DNA of 64,000 nt from Paucilactobacillus kaifaensis (GCF_005405145.1 NZ_BJDM01000010.1:1-64000); one strand, 5' to 3'. Numbered from the stretch's first letter, positions 54,477 to 64,000 are shown. Made by a program: numbers and translations. The notes: generated from the letters alone by a model not told the origin.

Positions 54477-55674
54477 AAGAAAAAAACTCCTTTGCCGCTT
54501 TGATGGCCGTCACCAGTTGATCACATTCTTCAAAGGAATTATAAAATGCTAAACTTGCTCGTAAGGTGGCATTTACCTCAAGCATATTTACAAGTGGCTG
54601 CGCACAGTGTGTTCCTGCCCGCACACAGATTTGATTACTATCTAAAAATGTCGCAACATCATGAGCATGTAGCTGATCCACATTGAAAGCTACTATGCCA
54701 CTATCCCGATCAGCTGGACCATAAATGCTAACATTAGTAATATTACTTAATTGTTCAGCGAGATACTGTCCCAGCATTTGTTCTTCTGCATGGATTTTGT
54801 CCATTCCAATCGTTTGAATATAATCAATTGCAGCTCCTAACCCAATAACTCCAGCAACATTTTGCGTACCAGCCTCAAATTTGTACGGTGCTGGTTGGAA
54901 ACTTGTGGTCGTGAGTGAAACTTGATCGATCATCTCACCGCCAAACTCTGCTGGTGGCAATACATCTAACAATGCTGGTGTGGCATATAAGACACCAATC
55001 CCCGTTGGCCCAAACAATTTATGCCCCGAAAACGCCAAACAATCTATTTGTAACTGCGACACGTCAACAGGCATTGTTGGTACCATTTGAGCGCCATCAA
55101 CGATCAATAACCCATTGACCGCATGAATCAGTTTGCTTAACTTGCAAATTGGATTTGAACTTCCCAAAACATTTGATACACCAGTAATGGCTAACACCTT
55201 TGTTTTGGTTGTTATTTTCTGCTGCGCATCTGCTAAATCCAGGGTTTGTTGGTCAGTTAATTTAATATATCTTAGTTTCAGATCTAGAGTATTTGCAAGC
55301 TGTTGCCATACTACCAGATTACTGTGATGTTCCATCACCGACAAAACAATTTCATCCCCCGGCTGTAAAAAATGCCGGCAAACTCCTTGTGCAATCCAAT
55401 TTAATCCTTCCGTCGTTCCTTTAGTGAATAAAATCTGGTTAGCATCCCTTGCCCCAATAAAATTAGCAACTTTAGTTCGGACTTGTTCATATTGATCGGT
55501 TGCTTGTTGTGCTAATGTATATGTACTCCGATGCACACTAGCATTATCATTACTGTAATAATCAATCAATGCTTGAATCACCGTCGCCGGTTTTTGTGTT
55601 GTCGCCGCATTATCAAAATAGACTATATCTGGATGTGCTTTAAAAAACGGAAAATCTTCGCGATATGCATTCAT
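54469..55674 (-). CDS. sufS: Cysteine desulfurase SufS
   Basis: The 401-residue PLP enzyme releases sulfur from cysteine. It has the PLP lysine in SGHKLFGPTGIG, the substrate region HHSNLVVWQQLA and the active-site cysteine loop RAGTHCAQPL. The group II length and loop fit SufS. It lies between sufD and sufU. Confidence 0.95.
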   Translation of the reverse strand: MNAYREDFPFFKAHPDIVYFDNAATTQKPATVIQALIDYYSNDNASVHRSTYTLAQQATDQYEQVRTKVANFIGARDANQILFTKGTTEGLNWIAQGVCRHFLQPGDEIVLSVMEHHSNLVVWQQLANTLDLKLRYIKLTDQQTLDLADAQQKITTKTKVLAITGVSNVLGSSNPICKLSKLIHAVNGLLIVDGAQMVPTMPVDVSQLQIDCLAFSGHKLFGPTGIGVLYATPALLDVLPPAEFGGEMIDQVSLTTTSFQPAPYKFEAGTQNVAGVIGLGAAIDYIQTIGMDKIHAEEQMLGQYLAEQLSNITNVSIYGPADRDSGIVAFNVDQLHAHDVATFLDSNQICVRAGTHCAQPLVNMLEVNATLRASLAFYNSFEECDQLVTAIKAAKEFFSYA

Positions 55675-55685
55675 GTAATCACCAC

Positions 55686-56849
55686 CTATTGAAGTCGTTG
55701 TTGTAACTGAGCAACCGCCTTATTTTTTAACGTTTCGTTTGGAATTTCATTTAATACCGGTAATAAAAAGCCCTTCGTTAGTAAGTAATACGCCTGTTTG
55801 CGATCAATACCACGTGTTTGTAAGTAATACAATTGATCCTCGTCAATTTTACCAATACTAGCTGCATGCCCTGCTTCAACATCGTTTTCTTCAATCAAGA
55901 GAACGGGATCAACTTGCCCATGGCTTTGTTTTGACAAAGTCAGCAACCTGCTATGTTGATTCGATTGGGCTCCGTGCGCCCCATGAAAGATTTTGCCGAC
56001 CGCATGAAAATCAATCTTACTTTTATCCTTGGCAACTCCATTTTGTTCAATCACACCATTCGTTTTTTGTCCGTAATTGTTGATTCGTGTGGTAACTTTT
56101 TGGGCTTGTTCTTGATCAGCAATCGCTACCATTTTAACAGTCGCTTGCGAATGATCACCGTCTAGATCAATGTTAACGTCATAGTTCTGGTTTCCTCGAT
56201 TGAACAAGGTTAAGTACATTTTTAAATTGCTATTTTGAGCCTGATACGCATGCACAGCTTGATAATGTTGTATGCTCTTAGATTGATCAACTTGATAATA
56301 ATTAACTTGCGCACCACTGCCTAATAAAATTTCAGTCCCCAAATAAGCCCCCGTTTGGGCCGCTACATTAATTTGTTCAACTAAATCAACTTGTGCACCG
56401 GCTCCCACGATAATCAAAATATGATAATTGTTTGCTGCGTTCTTGTCATTAATCATTAATGGGCGTACAGCGCGAAAGCCTGATGGAACATAGACAAACT
56501 GACCACTAGTTAACAACGCTAAGTGGAGTGCTGACAACGAATCAGCTTGCCAAGCCAACGCCTTTTCCATTAAATTTTCCTGCAACAATTCTGGGTAAAT
56601 TTGGAGCGCCACACCTAAATCTAATTTGACAATCTTTGATAAATCAAACTTTGGTTGTACCTGTTTTGCCACATTTGCTTTTAATTTAACCGATTCAATC
56701 CAAGTTTTTGTCAGCATAGTCAATTCATTTTCATTAAGTTTATTTTTTACCTGGGACCAAGCCAGGCTTTTTTTCGTGGTTAACCAGGTTGGCTCATTAT
56801 TATCTCGCGAAAAAGTAATTATTTGTTTAGCGATTTGCTCCATATCCAT
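55686..56849 (-). CDS. sufD: Fe-S cluster assembly protein SufD
   Basis: The 387-residue partner of SufB shares its beta-helix core and the C-terminal blocks (VEAGHAASIGKIDEDQLYYLQTRGI, YYLLTKGFLLPVL). FVYVPSGFRAVRPLMI matches the SufB-type loop. Its ATG overlaps the sufC stop (TAATG), and AAGGG lies just before. The protein is a little shorter than typical and its N-terminus is diverged. Confidence 0.92.
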   Translation of the reverse strand: MDMEQIAKQIITFSRDNNEPTWLTTKKSLAWSQVKNKLNENELTMLTKTWIESVKLKANVAKQVQPKFDLSKIVKLDLGVALQIYPELLQENLMEKALAWQADSLSALHLALLTSGQFVYVPSGFRAVRPLMINDKNAANNYHILIIVGAGAQVDLVEQINVAAQTGAYLGTEILLGSGAQVNYYQVDQSKSIQHYQAVHAYQAQNSNLKMYLTLFNRGNQNYDVNIDLDGDHSQATVKMVAIADQEQAQKVTTRINNYGQKTNGVIEQNGVAKDKSKIDFHAVGKIFHGAHGAQSNQHSRLLTLSKQSHGQVDPVLLIEENDVEAGHAASIGKIDEDQLYYLQTRGIDRKQAYYLLTKGFLLPVLNEIPNETLKNKAVAQLQQRLQ

Positions 56850-57604
56850 TAGCTAAATTCCCTTGTAACTTCAAATTTATGATAGCCAGTCTGTTCTAAT
56901 TGTTGCGCTAATTGCGGACCACCCGATTTAACTATTTTACCAGCTACCATAATATGCACCACGTCAGGTACTACATATTCTAACAAGCGTTCATAATGTG
57001 TAATTAACAATGAGCTAAACTTTTCTGAACGTAAGTGATTAATTCCTTTTGCCACCACCTTTAGAGCATCGATATCTAGACCCGAATCAATTTCATCTAA
57101 AATAGCTAGTTTCGGTTGAAGCATCATCATTTGTAAAATTTCATTTCGTTTTTTTTCGCCACCGGAAAAGCCAACATTCAAATACCGCTCTGCAATTTCA
57201 TCATCCATTTCTAGATAATTCATGTTATTTTCTAATTGTTGCATAAACTCCAACACACTAATTGGATTGTCTGGTGTAGTTGCGTGCATTGCGGCACGTA
57301 GAAAGTCAGCATTATTCACTCCACTAATCTCAGCAGGATATTGCATTCCTAAAAACAATCCCAACTTAGCTCGCTGATCGACGCTGCGTTGTAATACATC
57401 TTGACCATCAAACCGGATTGTTCCGGCTGTAATCTGATAGGCAGGATATCCCATAATTGTCTGTGCTAACGTTGATTTCCCAGTACCATTGGGACCCATG
57501 ATCGCATGGATTTCACCATTTGGAATGGTTAAATCGATACCACTCAAAATTTCTTGATCAGTCGCTTTAATAACTGCATGTAAATTACGGATTTCTAATG
57601 TCAT
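56849..57604 (-). CDS. sufC: Fe-S assembly ATPase SufC
   Basis: The 251-residue ABC-type ATPase has Walker [10 protein letters not shown] (about 37-45), the signature [13 protein letters not shown] and Walker [17 protein letters not shown]. It powers the SufBCD scaffold. It is the first gene of the suf operon, 23 bp after nrdG in the same direction, so some read-through from nrdD-nrdG is possible. AAGGAT precedes the ATG. Confidence 0.96.
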   Translation of the reverse strand: MTLEIRNLHAVIKATDQEILSGIDLTIPNGEIHAIMGPNGTGKSTLAQTIMGYPAYQITAGTIRFDGQDVLQRSVDQRAKLGLFLGMQYPAEISGVNNADFLRAAMHATTPDNPISVLEFMQQLENNMNYLEMDDEIAERYLNVGFSGGEKKRNEILQMMMLQPKLAILDEIDSGLDIDALKVVAKGINHLRSEKFSSLLITHYERLLEYVVPDVVHIMVAGKIVKSGGPQLAQQLEQTGYHKFEVTREFS

Positions 57605-57627
57605 TATTTATCCTTCCCTCAATCAGC

Positions 57628-58209
57628 TTAATGGACCAACTTATCCCAAATAACCACTTTATTTTGAGCTAACGAAGCGCGAACATCAATAATTCGCTGA
57701 TTGGCACTGCCACGAAACTGCAATGTTAAATCTTTTTGCTCCTTTAAAAAACGACCATCTACTAAAATATCAAGTTGTAATAATAATTTGAGCTTGTCAT
57801 ACGAATCTTTGAGCAATTCATCAAAAGTATATCCGGACCACGACCAAATATCCTTGCTATGACCAAATTCCCGTCGAACTCGTTGACACAACTGCAAGCA
57901 TACTTGGGTATTTAAAAATGGTTCTCCGCCCAGCAAAGTAAGCCCCTGTACATAATCATTACTCATGTCACTGATGATTTGATCCTCTAATTCTTGGGTA
58001 TATGGACGGCCATAATGAAAATTTTGGGCTGCCACGTTATAACACCCCGGACAGTTAAATAAACACCCGCTCACATAAAGGCTACATCTGACTCCTTCGC
58101 CGTCAACAAAGTTAAACGCTTTATAATCTGCAATGTATTCTAAGCTACGTTCACTGGCGAGCCATTCGTTTGGCATCGGATTGTTTGGCCTTCTCATATT
58201 CTGCGACAT
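57628..58209 (-). CDS. nrdG: Anaerobic ribonucleotide reductase activating protein NrdG
   Basis: The 193-residue radical SAM enzyme generates the glycyl radical on NrdD. The 4Fe-4S cysteines are Cys49, Cys53 and Cys56 (CLFNCPGCY), followed by LLGGEPF. The ATG at 58209 has AAAGGA upstream and overlaps the end of nrdD by 59 bp in another frame. An ATG at 58176 would cut the overlap to 26 bp. Confidence 0.94.
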   Translation of the reverse strand: MSQNMRRPNNPMPNEWLASERSLEYIADYKAFNFVDGEGVRCSLYVSGCLFNCPGCYNVAAQNFHYGRPYTQELEDQIISDMSNDYVQGLTLLGGEPFLNTQVCLQLCQRVRREFGHSKDIWSWSGYTFDELLKDSYDKLKLLLQLDILVDGRFLKEQKDLTLQFRGSANQRIIDVRASLAQNKVVIWDKLVH

Positions 58210-60364
58210 TTTTAACCATTTCCTTTGTTAAGTTTTTTTGTCTGGCAGCAATTTCACTGTGTCGACCATGCACCATTGGTCGTTGTTGTGGGTTACCCAA
58301 ATAACCGCAAGTTCGCTTGACAACATCACAAAATTTAGGATCATGATTACCACATTGTGGACAGATAAATCCCCGCGCCGTAGCTTTGAAATCCCCATGA
58401 AAGCCACATTTAAAACATTGATCAATCGACGTGTTAGTACCCAGATACCCAACGTGATCATAAGCCCAGTCCCAAACCGCTTCTAAGGCTGCTGGATTTT
58501 GGCGTAAATTAGGATACTCACAATAGTGAATAAAACCGCCCGATGCGTAATTTGGGAATACCTCTTCAAATTTTAGTTTATCAAAGGGTGTTGGATGTTT
58601 ACGAACATCATAATGAAAGCTGTTAGTGTAATACTCTTTATCAGTAATATCCTTAATTTTGCCAAACTTATTAATATCGGCACGACAGAATGTGTCAGTT
58701 AATGATTCAGCTGGCGTAGAATACAGACTAAAATGATAGCCACTTTCCCTAGCCCACTGACTACAAGCTGCACTCATTTTTTTGACAATTTCTTCAGCCA
58801 AATCGTGGGCCTCACTATTAGACTCCCAATCACTGCCAAAAAAACTCGCGCAAACTTCATATAAACCAATGTAGCCTAAAGAAATCGTTGCCCGGCCATT
58901 TTTAAATACTTCGTCAACACTATCATCCTTGTTGAGTCGCTTACCAAACGCACCGTACATATAAAGTAGTGGTGCATTCTCCGGCTTAGCCTCCTTGGTT
59001 CGTTCAATACGGTAATCCAATGCCTGTTTACAGATCTCCATTTTTTCTGCAAAGATCTCCCAAAAAACCGTCTGATTACCATGTGACATTAATGCAATCC
59101 GCGGCAAATTTAAGGTCACCACACCTAAATTCATACGCCCTGAATTAACTTCGGTGCCATTTTCATCGCGCCATCCCTGGAGAAATGAACGACAACCCAT
59201 CGGTGTTTTAAAACTTCCTGTAATTGATTTGATTTTGTCATACATCAAAAGATCCGGATACATTCGCTTGGTCGAGCACTCCAACGCTAGCTGCTTAATA
59301 TCATAATTAGGATCAGTTGGCGTCAAATTCAGCCCGCGCTTAACGGTGAAAATTAATTTAGGGAAAATTGCAGTTCGATGTTCTTGCCCCAATCCCTTGA
59401 TTCTAATTTTTAAGATCGCAGTTTGAATTTCACGTTCAATCCAACTAGTTCCTAAGCCAAAATTAACTGTAGTAAACGGGGTTTGCCCTTGAGAAGAATA
59501 CAAGGTGTTAATTTCATATTCCAACGCTTGCATTGCATCATAGATATCTTTTTTAGTTTTTTCTTTAGCAAATGCCACCTGTTTATCTGCTATAATCCAT
59601 TGCTTAGCATCTTTCAAATGTTTGTCATAATTTAATTGGGCAAAGGGCGCTAATAATTGATCAACCCGGTTGGCTGAACAACCGCCGTACTGGGATGAAG
59701 CAACATTGGCAATAATTTGTGACATTTGAGCTGTGGCCGTTTGAATTGATTTAGGTGAATCAACCCAGGCATTCCCAATTTTAAAACCATTTTTAAACAT
59801 CTCATCAAAATCAATTAAGCAACAATTCGTTTCTGGTAACATTGGTGAATAATCCAAATCGTGCCAATGAATATCACCACGTAAGTGTGCTTTTGCAACG
59901 ATTTCTGGTAACATTTTCAACCCAATAGCTTTACTCACCACTCCTGCTTGCAGATCTCGTTGAGTATTGAAGACTTTGCTATCCTTATTTGCGTTCTCAT
60001 GAACTACATTATCATTGCGTCGAAACAATTGTGTAAGCTTCACCTGTGGATTTGTAGCCGCTTTAAAAGTTGCCTCTTGCTGTTCGTGATAGTCACAAAA
60101 TTGTGCTGCCAAATCATTTTTCCCTAATTCATGCAGTGTACTAATAATTATTGATGCAACCTCGCTAGTGTCAATCTCAGTTTTCCCATCCAACGAAGCT
60201 ACCATGGCGTCAACTACCGAATTAATAATATTTTCATCTGTAGTTAATTGGTGTAAAACGAACAATATTTTGTAGTTATAAAACCTAGTTACTGCTCCAT
60301 TTCGCTTAATCACGGTAACAGATTTAAAATTATCCAATTGCTGTTTAACTGTTTGCACATCCAT
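58151..60364 (-). CDS. nrdD: Anaerobic ribonucleoside-triphosphate reductase NrdD
   Basis: The 737-residue enzyme makes dNTPs without oxygen. It has an N-terminal ATP-cone (VTVIKRNGAVTRFYNYKI), the PFL-like core, the zinc site CFKCGFHG...CPQCGNH, and the C-terminal glycyl-radical motif RTCGYLGNPQQRP. The in-frame ATGs at 60370, 60367 and 60364 follow GGGGAG; the last gives 8-nt spacing. Two NrdR boxes lie upstream (60451-60498). Confidence 0.96.
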   Translation of the reverse strand: MDVQTVKQQLDNFKSVTVIKRNGAVTRFYNYKILFVLHQLTTDENIINSVVDAMVASLDGKTEIDTSEVASIIISTLHELGKNDLAAQFCDYHEQQEATFKAATNPQVKLTQLFRRNDNVVHENANKDSKVFNTQRDLQAGVVSKAIGLKMLPEIVAKAHLRGDIHWHDLDYSPMLPETNCCLIDFDEMFKNGFKIGNAWVDSPKSIQTATAQMSQIIANVASSQYGGCSANRVDQLLAPFAQLNYDKHLKDAKQWIIADKQVAFAKEKTKKDIYDAMQALEYEINTLYSSQGQTPFTTVNFGLGTSWIEREIQTAILKIRIKGLGQEHRTAIFPKLIFTVKRGLNLTPTDPNYDIKQLALECSTKRMYPDLLMYDKIKSITGSFKTPMGCRSFLQGWRDENGTEVNSGRMNLGVVTLNLPRIALMSHGNQTVFWEIFAEKMEICKQALDYRIERTKEAKPENAPLLYMYGAFGKRLNKDDSVDEVFKNGRATISLGYIGLYEVCASFFGSDWESNSEAHDLAEEIVKKMSAACSQWARESGYHFSLYSTPAESLTDTFCRADINKFGKIKDITDKEYYTNSFHYDVRKHPTPFDKLKFEEVFPNYASGGFIHYCEYPNLRQNPAALEAVWDWAYDHVGYLGTNTSIDQCFKCGFHGDFKATARGFICPQCGNHDPKFCDVVKRTCGYLGNPQQRPMVHGRHSEIAARQKNLTKEMVKNVAEYEKAKQSDAKRMARQ

Positions 60365-60450
60365 CATCATTACTCCCCAACTACGTATTAACATCGTATT
60401 TTGAATGCTAAGTTATTCATGTCAATAATATTAGAGTAAATTCAGCTAAA

Positions 60451-60498
60451 TAACAATATGTTGTATTGCATTAAAGCGTTATATACAAGATATTGTGG
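60451..60498. promoter_or_regulatory. Tandem NrdR boxes upstream of nrdD
   Basis: TAACAATATGTTGTAT (60451-60466) and ATACAAGATATTGTGG (60483-60498) both fit the NrdR consensus ACACWATATMTTGTGT with few mismatches. Their centres are 32 bp apart, about three helical turns, as known for NrdR. The rest of 60395-60792 is AT-rich and shows no convincing gene. Confidence 0.82.
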
Positions 60499-60792
60499 TT
60501 TATTCATCCAAAAATAATCAACTTTTAAATAACATAAACCGTAAAAATATTAATCAGTTGATTTTGAAACTAATTGTTGAATCGTAACTATGATTTTTTA
60601 TTATTATCAACGATTGCTGAGATTACAAAAATGCTTTGTACGGCATTTGTATTTATCTGACGTTAATCGTAAATATTCATTGATTAAATTTAAGTTACAG
60701 TTGATTTTGATTCAACTCATTAACAGTACGTGTTGTTTTATCAGAGCACTTGCCGTACGATTGATAACATCACCACGAAATGAGGAATGACA

Positions 60793-61101
60793 ATGGATAT
60801 TAATGAATTCGCTACCCGCAGTAAACAAATCCGAGATCGCTACCACGAACTCGAAATAAAACAGGATGGCCATCCTTGGAACACCGAGCAAGATGCACTC
60901 GCTTTTTTGACAGACGCTGGTTTAGTTGGTCGCCAAGTAATGAATAACCAGCATAGTTGGCCGGGAAATTTACAACCGAAGTTAGATCAAAAAATTGCGG
61001 AAAGTATTTGGTGGTTATGTTCAATTGCAGATCAAACCAATATTAATATCAATGATGCGTTAGAAACATTTTTAACTGCAAAAGAGCATGATTTAAAGTA
61101 A
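60793..61101 (+). CDS. MazG-like nucleotide pyrophosphohydrolase family protein
   Basis: The 102-residue protein has a single helical domain with the MazG-like features EQDALAFLTDAGLVGRQVM and KIAESIWWLCSIADQTNINI. Members hydrolyse (d)NTPs or act as related house-cleaning enzymes. Some acidic metal-binding residues of canonical MazG are not obvious here, so activity is uncertain. The ATG at 60793 is 7 nt after GAGG; the ATG at 60787 is too close. It diverges from nrdD. Confidence 0.62.
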   Translation: MDINEFATRSKQIRDRYHELEIKQDGHPWNTEQDALAFLTDAGLVGRQVMNNQHSWPGNLQPKLDQKIAESIWWLCSIADQTNININDALETFLTAKEHDLK

Positions 61102-61128
61102 AAAAGGCCTCCATAGGAGACCTTTTTT
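61100..61128. terminator. Bidirectional terminator
   Basis: AAAAAAGGCCTCC and GGAGACCTTTTTT form a stem around ATA. It is shared by the MazG-like gene and the convergent dehydrogenase. Confidence 0.88.
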
Positions 61129-61143
61129 ACTAACATTATTAAT

Positions 61144-62043
61144 TTAAGCTTTGGTAAACTCTGGCTGTTGGTACAGTGGATTCGGATAATGGTAAAATCC
61201 TTCTCCACTTGGAACACCCATTTTTCCTTGTTTAAGGTAGTCATTAGTTAACTTATCAACAATTTTTTTATACCGTTCATCACCGATTTCTTTGTATAGC
61301 GATCCTTCAATGTTAATTGCTGTATTAATTCCCATAATATCCATAAATCCAAATGGACCCCGGCTAAGTCCCATGCCAACCATCCAATCTTGGTCAATCA
61401 TGATTGGATCAAGGTCGTGTTCCACCCATAGAAATAACGCTGCATTAAGCATTGGTAGGAAAACGGCATTCATAATATATCCTGAAATTTCAGTTGGAAT
61501 CGCAAATGGCACCATGTGAATACTTTTAGCAAAATCAACTGCATCGTCAATTGCTGTCTGTGGCGTTCCTGGTGCCCACATTATTTCAGCAGCATTATGA
61601 ATCCAAATCAAATTAGCAAAATGCATTGCCAAAAATCGATTCTTATTGGGAGCAAATGAAATCATCTGACTCGGCAAAAGTGTTGAAGAATTACTCAACA
61701 ACAATGTATTATCACTAACAAACGGCGCCAGCTTCTGGTACATGGATTCTTTGATACTAAGCTGTTCAGGAATTGCCTCTACAATTATCGATGCATCGCT
61801 AACCGCTTTTTTCAGATCAGTAGTTAATGATAAATGCCGGTTAACTGCATTTAATTGCTCTTGAGTTGCATTTAAATCACGCTGATACTGTGCTGGCAAA
61901 CTTGATAATTTCTGATTAGCGCCCTTTAAAGCGGCATCTGAAATATCATATAAAACAACGTCGAAACCAGAATAGGCAGTTTGAAACGCAATCTGACTGC
62001 CCAAAACGCCGCCACCAAGAACCACAACTTTATTTATTTTCAT
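61144..62043 (-). CDS. 3-hydroxyacyl-CoA dehydrogenase family protein
   Basis: The 299-residue NAD-dependent enzyme has the Rossmann motif GGGVLG (10-15), VEAIPEQLSIKESMYQKL, and the catalytic Ser/His/Glu/Asn set with LLSNSSTLLPSQM and AMHFANLIW. The C-terminal domain carries GLSRGPFGFMDIMG. It resembles 3-hydroxybutyryl-CoA dehydrogenases; the physiological substrate in a lactic acid bacterium is unclear. The ATG at 62043 is chosen because MKINKVVVLGG is the usual start; the frame extends to 62064. Confidence 0.85.
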   Translation of the reverse strand: MKINKVVVLGGGVLGSQIAFQTAYSGFDVVLYDISDAALKGANQKLSSLPAQYQRDLNATQEQLNAVNRHLSLTTDLKKAVSDASIIVEAIPEQLSIKESMYQKLAPFVSDNTLLLSNSSTLLPSQMISFAPNKNRFLAMHFANLIWIHNAAEIMWAPGTPQTAIDDAVDFAKSIHMVPFAIPTEISGYIMNAVFLPMLNAALFLWVEHDLDPIMIDQDWMVGMGLSRGPFGFMDIMGINTAINIEGSLYKEIGDERYKKIVDKLTNDYLKQGKMGVPSGEGFYHYPNPLYQQPEFTKA

Positions 62044-62287
62044 GATAGCTCTCATTCCTTTCACTACCGTTCAAGATAATCAACAAACATATTATTTCAT
62101 TGTTCTTAGACTAATCTTCAAAGAAATCACAAGCATTCTTTTGTTGCGACGTAAATATGCGCCCAATCAGCAAATTTTTCAACTTAAAAGCTTGTGAAAT
62201 TATTATTATCAAATTAGTAATAGCTAACAATACTTTCTGTAAAATGTTGATTAACTAATTATCAAAAACAAGTAGTGCGTGAGCCCC

Positions 62288-64000
62288 TTAATCCATGAAC
62301 GAAGCCCTTTTTTGTAAATAAGCCATCTCGTCATAAACAATATGTTGTTGCAATTGTTCAGCAATTTCTGCAGGTAAATCACCGGAAAGCATTGCCTGTT
62401 GGAAAAATTCATATTCCGCATGAAATGCTCGCAAAAACAATTGATAAATTACACTATTCGATGGTGTTGGTAAATTCATTCTCCGGTGTCTTTCTCGATA
62501 GTATCGCTGGACCACATGTAGCTCACGCGATGTTTTATGATGCCTAAAAGGTTCAATTGCCTTCATTGCTGCATCAAATCCTACCGATTCAATTGGATGA
62601 ATATCCTTTTTATCCAGTTCAAACACTCGTTGCCAATACAACTGTTCAGAGATTAGCGGTGATGTAAGCAGCATGTTTTGGCCGACGCTTAACTCCCGAC
62701 GGCGACTAATATGGATACCAAACTTAACTCTTAAAAATAAATTGTGCCAGATATTGCCACTCACCGTAAACAAGCTTAAATCCAAAAATTTAATATAATT
62801 GTGCAACTCCGTAGTACCAATCTTTTGTTGGTCAGCCAGCTCTTTAACTGCTTTACGTTCGGCCTCATCAGCTTCAAGAAATATTTTACGTTGAAGCCGT
62901 GAATCTCTGAAACGACGTTGTGATAGCTGTTGGGAGATTGTATCAACTACGATTGATGCTTCGGCGGGATATTCTTTATCATCGCTAATTTCACGAATTC
63001 CCGCAATAATCATCTTACGCAACCACGCATCCGGATTCTGCTCGTTTGTCACTGGTTCTTCACGAGTAAGCCTAGGCAATAAAACTGCAGCAAACACGAT
63101 GCTAGCTAAAATTACCACGGTGGCGATAAAAATCAGCATTGGACGATATGTAAATGGATGACCATTGATCGTTTCTGGCAGTAAAAAAGCTAGCGAAAGT
63201 GAAATTGTTCCACTCACTCCACTGAACGCCATAATCCAACTATCTGTCCAGCGATGAGGACTTTCTTTATGCATCCATACTAAGTAACGGGTCCATAGTA
63301 AGCGCAAAGTAAATTTGGCGATGTACAAGACAAATCCAGCTAAAATTAATAACCAGATTAGAACTGCATGTTGATCCGTAATCTGTTTGATGACCATTGG
63401 CAGTGAGACACCTAATAATACGAACACACCACCAGATAATGCCTCTTCAACGATTTCCCATACATTTGCTCGAACAAGCTGCATCCGGCTTGAAACCAGT
63501 CCTAAATTGTCGCGCTCAGATCCTTGAACCAGTCCAGCAGCAACAACTGCCAAGATCCCAGAAATATGAAGCTCTTCACCAATAAAATAGACGATAAATG
63601 GAACGATTAACTCAACCGAGACCATAATAAATGAAGTGTCATCATTTAACCCAATTAATAATCGCAGTATCGACCTTACTATTAACCCAATAACCGCACC
63701 TAATATGAGCCCACCCACAAACTGAATAAAAAAGACGGATAACGCATGATTAACAGAAAAAGTATCAGTAATAAAAACGGTTAACGCCAAATCAAAAATA
63801 ACAATCCCGGAAGCATCATTAAATAAAGATTCGTTTTGCATGATAATTTGAGGTATCTTATATTCTTCTGTTTTGGGTGTTAAAGTACTAACCGCTGCCG
63901 CATCTGTTGGCGTTACAATTGCACAAAGTGTAAATGCCAGTACAAGCGGAATAAAACTAAAAATGCTGTGGAGCAAGACACCAACAACAATAACAGTGAA
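62288..64000 (-). CDS. CPA1-type Na+/H+ antiporter (NhaP-like), 5' end outside window
   Basis: The visible part encodes about 570 residues: membrane helices with the CPA1 core TPTDAAAVSTL and NESLFNDASGIVIFDLAL (transport Asp residues), then a large cytoplasmic domain of about 250 residues ending AYLQKRASFMD. The frame stays open to the window edge (FTVIVVGV before LLHS), so the TTG at 63976 is not the real start. It should exchange protons for Na+ or K+ and support pH homeostasis. Confidence 0.9.
   Translation of the reverse strand, partial: FTVIVVGVLLHSIFSFIPLVLAFTLCAIVTPTDAAAVSTLTPKTEEYKIPQIIMQNESLFNDASGIVIFDLALTVFITDTFSVNHALSVFFIQFVGGLILGAVIGLIVRSILRLLIGLNDDTSFIMVSVELIVPFIVYFIGEELHISGILAVVAAGLVQGSERDNLGLVSSRMQLVRANVWEIVEEALSGGVFVLLGVSLPMVIKQITDQHAVLIWLLILAGFVLYIAKFTLRLLWTRYLVWMHKESPHRWTDSWIMAFSGVSGTISLSLAFLLPETINGHPFTYRPMLIFIATVVILASIVFAAVLLPRLTREEPVTNEQNPDAWLRKMIIAGIREISDDKEYPAEASIVVDTISQQLSQRRFRDSRLQRKIFLEADEAERKAVKELADQQKIGTTELHNYIKFLDLSLFTVSGNIWHNLFLRVKFGIHISRRRELSVGQNMLLTSPLISEQLYWQRVFELDKKDIHPIESVGFDAAMKAIEPFRHHKTSRELHVVQRYYRERHRRMNLPTPSNSVIYQLFLRAFHAEYEFFQQAMLSGDLPAEIAEQLQQHIVYDEMAYLQKRASFMD

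Noticed and set aside
60590-60790. A 66-codon plus-strand frame before the MazG-like gene
   Set aside because: No ribosome site, AT-rich composition and a random-looking sequence. The region reads as the leader of the next gene.

Overview
The window is a 64 kb piece of a low-GC Gram-positive chromosome, most likely a member of the Lactobacillaceae. The evidence is the gene set: a WxL/DUF916 cell-surface (csc-type) cluster with an LPQTxE sorting signal, an Asp23/AmaP envelope-stress cluster, galK-galT-galR, class II galT, a sufCDSUB operon, anaerobic nrdD/nrdG, a T-box leader, and AGGAGG-type ribosome binding sites throughout. I do not assign a species. No tRNA, rRNA, CRISPR array, prophage or intact insertion sequence was seen. 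Almost everything reads as ordinary chromosome, with two decayed loci: an MFS permease fused to a regulator remnant (14173-15734), and a guanine deaminase with a shifted N-terminus (50978-52239).

Layout. 325-6561: diacetyl/acetoin reductase, a membrane protein with a TetR regulator, a DUF5692-like membrane protein, Tag glycosylase, asparaginase, and a baeRF-like protein. 6851-10547: four-gene WxL surface complex. 11128-13448: envelope-stress operon amaP-DUF2273-asp23-glsB-SDR. 13715-17542: cinA-like gene, fused pseudogene pair, perR and a Dyp peroxidase with PerR-box candidates. 17795-23710: amino-acid permease, VanZ-like protein, hsp20 with a CIRCE operator, HhH-GPD glycosylase, 2-hydroxyacid dehydrogenase, aldo/keto reductase. 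23901-28020: kdgT, kduD, kduI and an IclR regulator sharing a 19-bp palindrome. 28225-33940: galR-galT-galK diverging from a small ORF and a GPH sugar symporter. 34162-36091: uxuA diverging from a GntR regulator. 36251-40817: transketolase, GNAT, and an arylsulfotransferase-like lipoprotein. 40987-43902: two MetE-core paralogues behind a methionine-type T-box. 44020-49381: APC permease, DUF4143 ATPase, aldo/keto reductase, thioesterase, LysM protein. 49628-52239: purine permease and guanine deaminase behind paired PurR boxes. 52636-57604: suf operon. 57628-60364: nrdG/nrdD behind paired NrdR boxes. 60793-64000: MazG-like protein, 3-hydroxyacyl-CoA dehydrogenase, and a partial Na+/H+ antiporter.

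How the genes work together. Hexuronate catabolism is spread over two loci: KdgT, KduI, KduD and UxuA are here, but KdgK and KdgA are not. Galactose is handled by a symporter plus GalK and GalT. Sugar genes carry catabolite-repression (cre) sites. Oxygen and stress handling is represented by PerR-Dyp, Suf, Hsp20 and Asp23.

The most unusual feature is a family of about 15 intergenic elements (roughly 110-185 bp) found all along the window. Each folds as a three-part hairpin: a gene-specific outer arm, a conserved middle arm (AGAAGTCTGCACACAAC-like, paired with GTTGTGCTCCGACTTCT-like), and a variable terminator-like inner stem. One end, TAGAGYGTGA or similar, repeatedly sits exactly on the stop codon of the neighbouring gene. 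At two places the left half alone has been copied in tandem, giving stutter arrays. I know of no name for this family.
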